Assembly: GCA_005790505.1 (NCBI GenBank)
Contig: SXUP01000018.1
Span: forward strand, 1 to 56,039
Reading direction: 5' to 3'
Source of the DNA: Actinomycetota bacterium
GTDB lineage: Bacteria > Actinomycetota > Acidimicrobiia > Acidimicrobiales > Ilumatobacteraceae
DNA length: 56,039 nt
Shown: positions 54,463 to 56,039 of the stretch, piece by piece
Layout: each line of letters starts with the position of its first letter
How positions within the stretch are numbered: the stretch's first letter is position 1
Notes under the pieces: model-generated
Told to the model about the DNA's origin: nothing
Seen by the model: the letters and a program-made list of their open reading frames with translations, nothing else
The model's database searches: none
Translations under genes and position numbers: made by a program

Positions 54463-55242
54463 ATGAAACTCAGGATTGCTACATGGAACCTCAATACTTG
54501 GATAAATCGTCGAGATAAGAACATTTCCAACAATCAGTTGTGGCAATGGGCGGACACCCACTTGTCGGCTGATGTCGTTATTTTTACCGAGGCTCAGACT
54601 CCTCCACCGGCAAATGTGATTGCAGGTCGCTGGACTACCGCGCATCGGCGGGAAGGGTTTCCTGGAGTTAGCAAATGGGGAACAGTTATTGCGGCACGAA
54701 CATCCAGCCAGGTCCGAGTTGAACACGTCACGTCTGTAGGCACCGAGAGCCCGTATCCACTCGACAGTAAATTTCCTGGAACATTTACTGCTGCTGATCT
54801 CTTCGTAGGCGAGGAATGCATCGCCACCGTGGTAGGACTGCATTTGAGGTACCGCAAAGATAAAGCCGGAACTTTTATTAGCTACCCCTTAGACGACCTC
54901 AAGGCAATGAAGAAGGATTTTGTTGAATTGTTTGTCAATCGACAGAAACCAATGATCATTGCTGGCGATTTCAATTACGAGATGGAGTCCATGCCGCGAA
55001 TGTTGACGAAGCTTTGCCCCGGCAATCTCTCTATCGTTGACCCTTTTGAGAATCAGCAGATGACGACCTTTGAACAAGACTGGGAAGATCGTTATCAGTT
55101 TTGTCTTGATTACTTATTCCTCAGCAGGGTGTTGAACGAAAAACTGATTCTTAAGCGAGGTGGTGTTGATGATTTTCCTTCTGCTCTCGAAATCAGCGAC
55201 CATGCACCGCTATTGATTGAACTTGATTTTTCTGGTCTTTAA
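54463..55242 (+). CDS. Endonuclease/exonuclease/phosphatase family protein
   Basis: 259 residues of the EEP superfamily. RIATWNLNTW at the N-terminus, an Asp-bearing IIAGDFNYEMESM, and the terminal EISDHAPLLIEL with the conserved DH, plus DYLFLSR. Metal-dependent phosphoesterase for DNA, RNA or phospholipid; the exact substrate is not visible. The ATG at 54463 is used (an in-frame GTG lies 9 bp earlier). A truncated copy of its first codons is present at 51727-51834. Confidence 0.88.
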   Translation: MKLRIATWNLNTWINRRDKNISNNQLWQWADTHLSADVVIFTEAQTPPPANVIAGRWTTAHRREGFPGVSKWGTVIAARTSSQVRVEHVTSVGTESPYPLDSKFPGTFTAADLFVGEECIATVVGLHLRYRKDKAGTFISYPLDDLKAMKKDFVELFVNRQKPMIIAGDFNYEMESMPRMLTKLCPGNLSIVDPFENQQMTTFEQDWEDRYQFCLDYLFLSRVLNEKLILKRGGVDDFPSALEISDHAPLLIELDFSGL

Positions 55243-55487
55243 AGAAATCTTTTTTACAAGACTGTGACCTCGCCTCTCGGCTTTTTCAATGTCCGCATTG
55301 GCCCAGGCCCTGCGACCGATGAAAGAAAAAATCTCCACCTGCGCGCTGGCAAAGGCACATGGATCTGTCGGGTGGGGGGGAAATGCAGTTGCGGATTCAT
55401 TGAACTGGGGATGTTGACCCAGCGGGTCCCAAAGGGGCGGCCTCAAAAGCCCCTATAAAGGGAAATCCTTATTCTCTATAGGTTATA

Positions 55488-55527
55488 ACTGTCAAATTGA
55501 CAGTTGCAATACTGTCTTTATAACAGT
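55488..55527 (+). promoter_or_regulatory. Twin 17-bp operators before the MerR-type gene
   Basis: ACTGTC-AAATT-GACAGT (55488-55504) and ACTGTC-TTTAT-AACAGT (55511-55527) share the same arms and spacing, with starts 23 bp apart, about two helical turns. Each is a near-perfect dyad, typical of a dimeric regulator. Confidence 0.7.
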
Positions 55528-55532
55528 ATACT
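55504..55532 (+). promoter_or_regulatory. Candidate leaderless promoter of the MerR-type gene
   Basis: TTGCAA (55504-55509) and TATACT (55527-55532) are 17 bp apart. Transcription would start six or seven bases after the -10, at the GTG at 55539, so the mRNA would have no leader. The second operator fills the spacer, the usual place for MerR-type binding. Confidence 0.5.
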
Positions 55533-55538
55533 GGACTC

Positions 55539-56033
55539 GTGCCCGAATTCCTTTCCGTTGACCAGTTACTAGACGCGGTGCGCGAGCAAACGACCCTCCT
55601 CGTCGTGGGCGACGACCGTATCGCGCAGCAAATCACTGAACGTAACGTGCGCTACTACGTCACCCTCGGGGTGGTGCGACCACCGCTTCGTGTTCGCGGG
55701 AAATCCGTGTGGACAAGTGACCATGTCAAAGATCTCGTCCGGGTACGACGCGCTCAAAGCGCTGGTCAGTCATTAAGAGAGATTGGACCACCTCCATCGC
55801 CTGATTTATTACCCACATGGAAAGCAGCAAATGTCGGTGCGCATAGAGCCGAAATTTTTAATTTTATGAGAGTTCCTATGCCGGAAACGAACGGGTGGGC
55901 ATTTCAGATTTCACACAACATCCAATTAAGCGGCTTTACCCGTCAACGACCCACTCAACAAGAAATCCAACAAGTGACAACAGCATTATCTTCACTTATC
56001 TCATTTACCGAAGACAACCCAATCGAGCAATAA
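55539..56033 (+). CDS. MerR-type transcriptional regulator
   Basis: 164 residues, GTG start, no ribosome site. Residues 25-75 form the winged-helix MerR motif (NVRYYVTLGVVRPPLRVRGKSVW) followed by DHVKDLVRVRRAQSAGQSLREI. The C-terminal 70 residues lack the long dimerisation coiled coil and metal ligands of classical MerR, so the effector is unknown. Twin operators directly upstream suggest autoregulation. The bases after the stop (AAAAAGGA) look like the ribosome site of a next gene beyond the window. Confidence 0.8.
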   Translation: MPEFLSVDQLLDAVREQTTLLVVGDDRIAQQITERNVRYYVTLGVVRPPLRVRGKSVWTSDHVKDLVRVRRAQSAGQSLREIGPPPSPDLLPTWKAANVGAHRAEIFNFMRVPMPETNGWAFQISHNIQLSGFTRQRPTQQEIQQVTTALSSLISFTEDNPIEQ

Positions 56034-56039
56034 AAAGGA

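Noticed and set aside
55264-55458. 64-residue plus-strand frame
   Set aside because: GTG start without ribosome site, no recognisable domain; possible but unsupported.

Overview
This 56 kb window looks like chromosome of a planktonic actinobacterium. The gene order rho, rpmE, prfA, prmC, rpiB, glyA, a WecA-like transferase and then the complete ATP synthase operon is an actinobacterial arrangement. Separate b and b' ATP synthase subunits, moderate GC, many GTG starts, a proton-pumping rhodopsin and a heliorhodopsin point to an aquatic member of class Acidimicrobiia (Ilumatobacter-like) rather than the acI lineage. The class assignment is an inference from gene content and order, not from a marker tree.

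Layout. 1-1.1 kb holds the end of a DUF1566-type protein and an acidic hypothetical gene. 1.2-8.7 kb is housekeeping: topA, rho, rpmE, a conserved unknown, prfA, prmC. 8.7-13.4 kb on the minus strand carries an S9 peptidase, a zinc alcohol dehydrogenase and a thiolase-like protein. 13.4-25.2 kb runs rpiB-glyA-wecA-like and then atpZ/I-B-E-F-F'-H-A-G-D-C and an SDR. 25.2-30 kb contains a J-domain protein, a DUF2855 protein, a type-1 rhodopsin, a convergent Fe-S (6-4) photolyase separated from it by a perfect 34-nt palindrome, and two small hydrophobic proteins.

30-36.2 kb is the most striking block. A NrtR-type regulator (a Nudix domain with a degraded catalytic box plus a winged helix) is divergent from an ADP-ribosylglycohydrolase/dual-specificity-phosphatase fusion and an AAA+ ATPase. 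It is followed by a broken von Willebrand A gene, a second dual-specificity-type phosphatase and a class II histone-deacetylase-like enzyme. This is a cluster of enzymes that remove ADP-ribose, phosphate and acetyl groups, under a probable ADP-ribose-sensing repressor. A related sequence near TAGTCATAT recurs in three of its upstream regions.

36.2-42 kb is a non-phosphorylative L-fucose catabolic cluster: aldo-keto reductase, L-fuconate dehydratase, SDR, a cytosolic solute-binding-protein-like gene and an aldehyde dehydrogenase. An alpha-L-fucosidase lies at 50.3 kb. 42.1-43.3 kb encodes a cryptochrome/photolyase-like protein whose domains are in reversed order. 43.4-48.5 kb has a UPF0104/LPG-synthase-type membrane protein and pstSCAB. 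48.6-50.1 kb has a secreted cupredoxin on a collagen-like stalk, and a heliorhodopsin whose first helix lies upstream of any canonical start codon. 51.7-55.2 kb has a DEDDh exonuclease, a truncated copy of an EEP nuclease gene and an intact EEP gene 2.6 kb away, plus small genes. The window closes with a MerR-type regulator that has twin 17-bp operators and what looks like a leaderless promoter.

Four flavin- or retinal-based light proteins lie within 23 kb (rhodopsin, Fe-S photolyase, permuted cryptochrome-like protein, heliorhodopsin). Light is evidently an important input for this organism. The ATP synthase encoded here is the enzyme that would use the proton gradient made by the rhodopsin.
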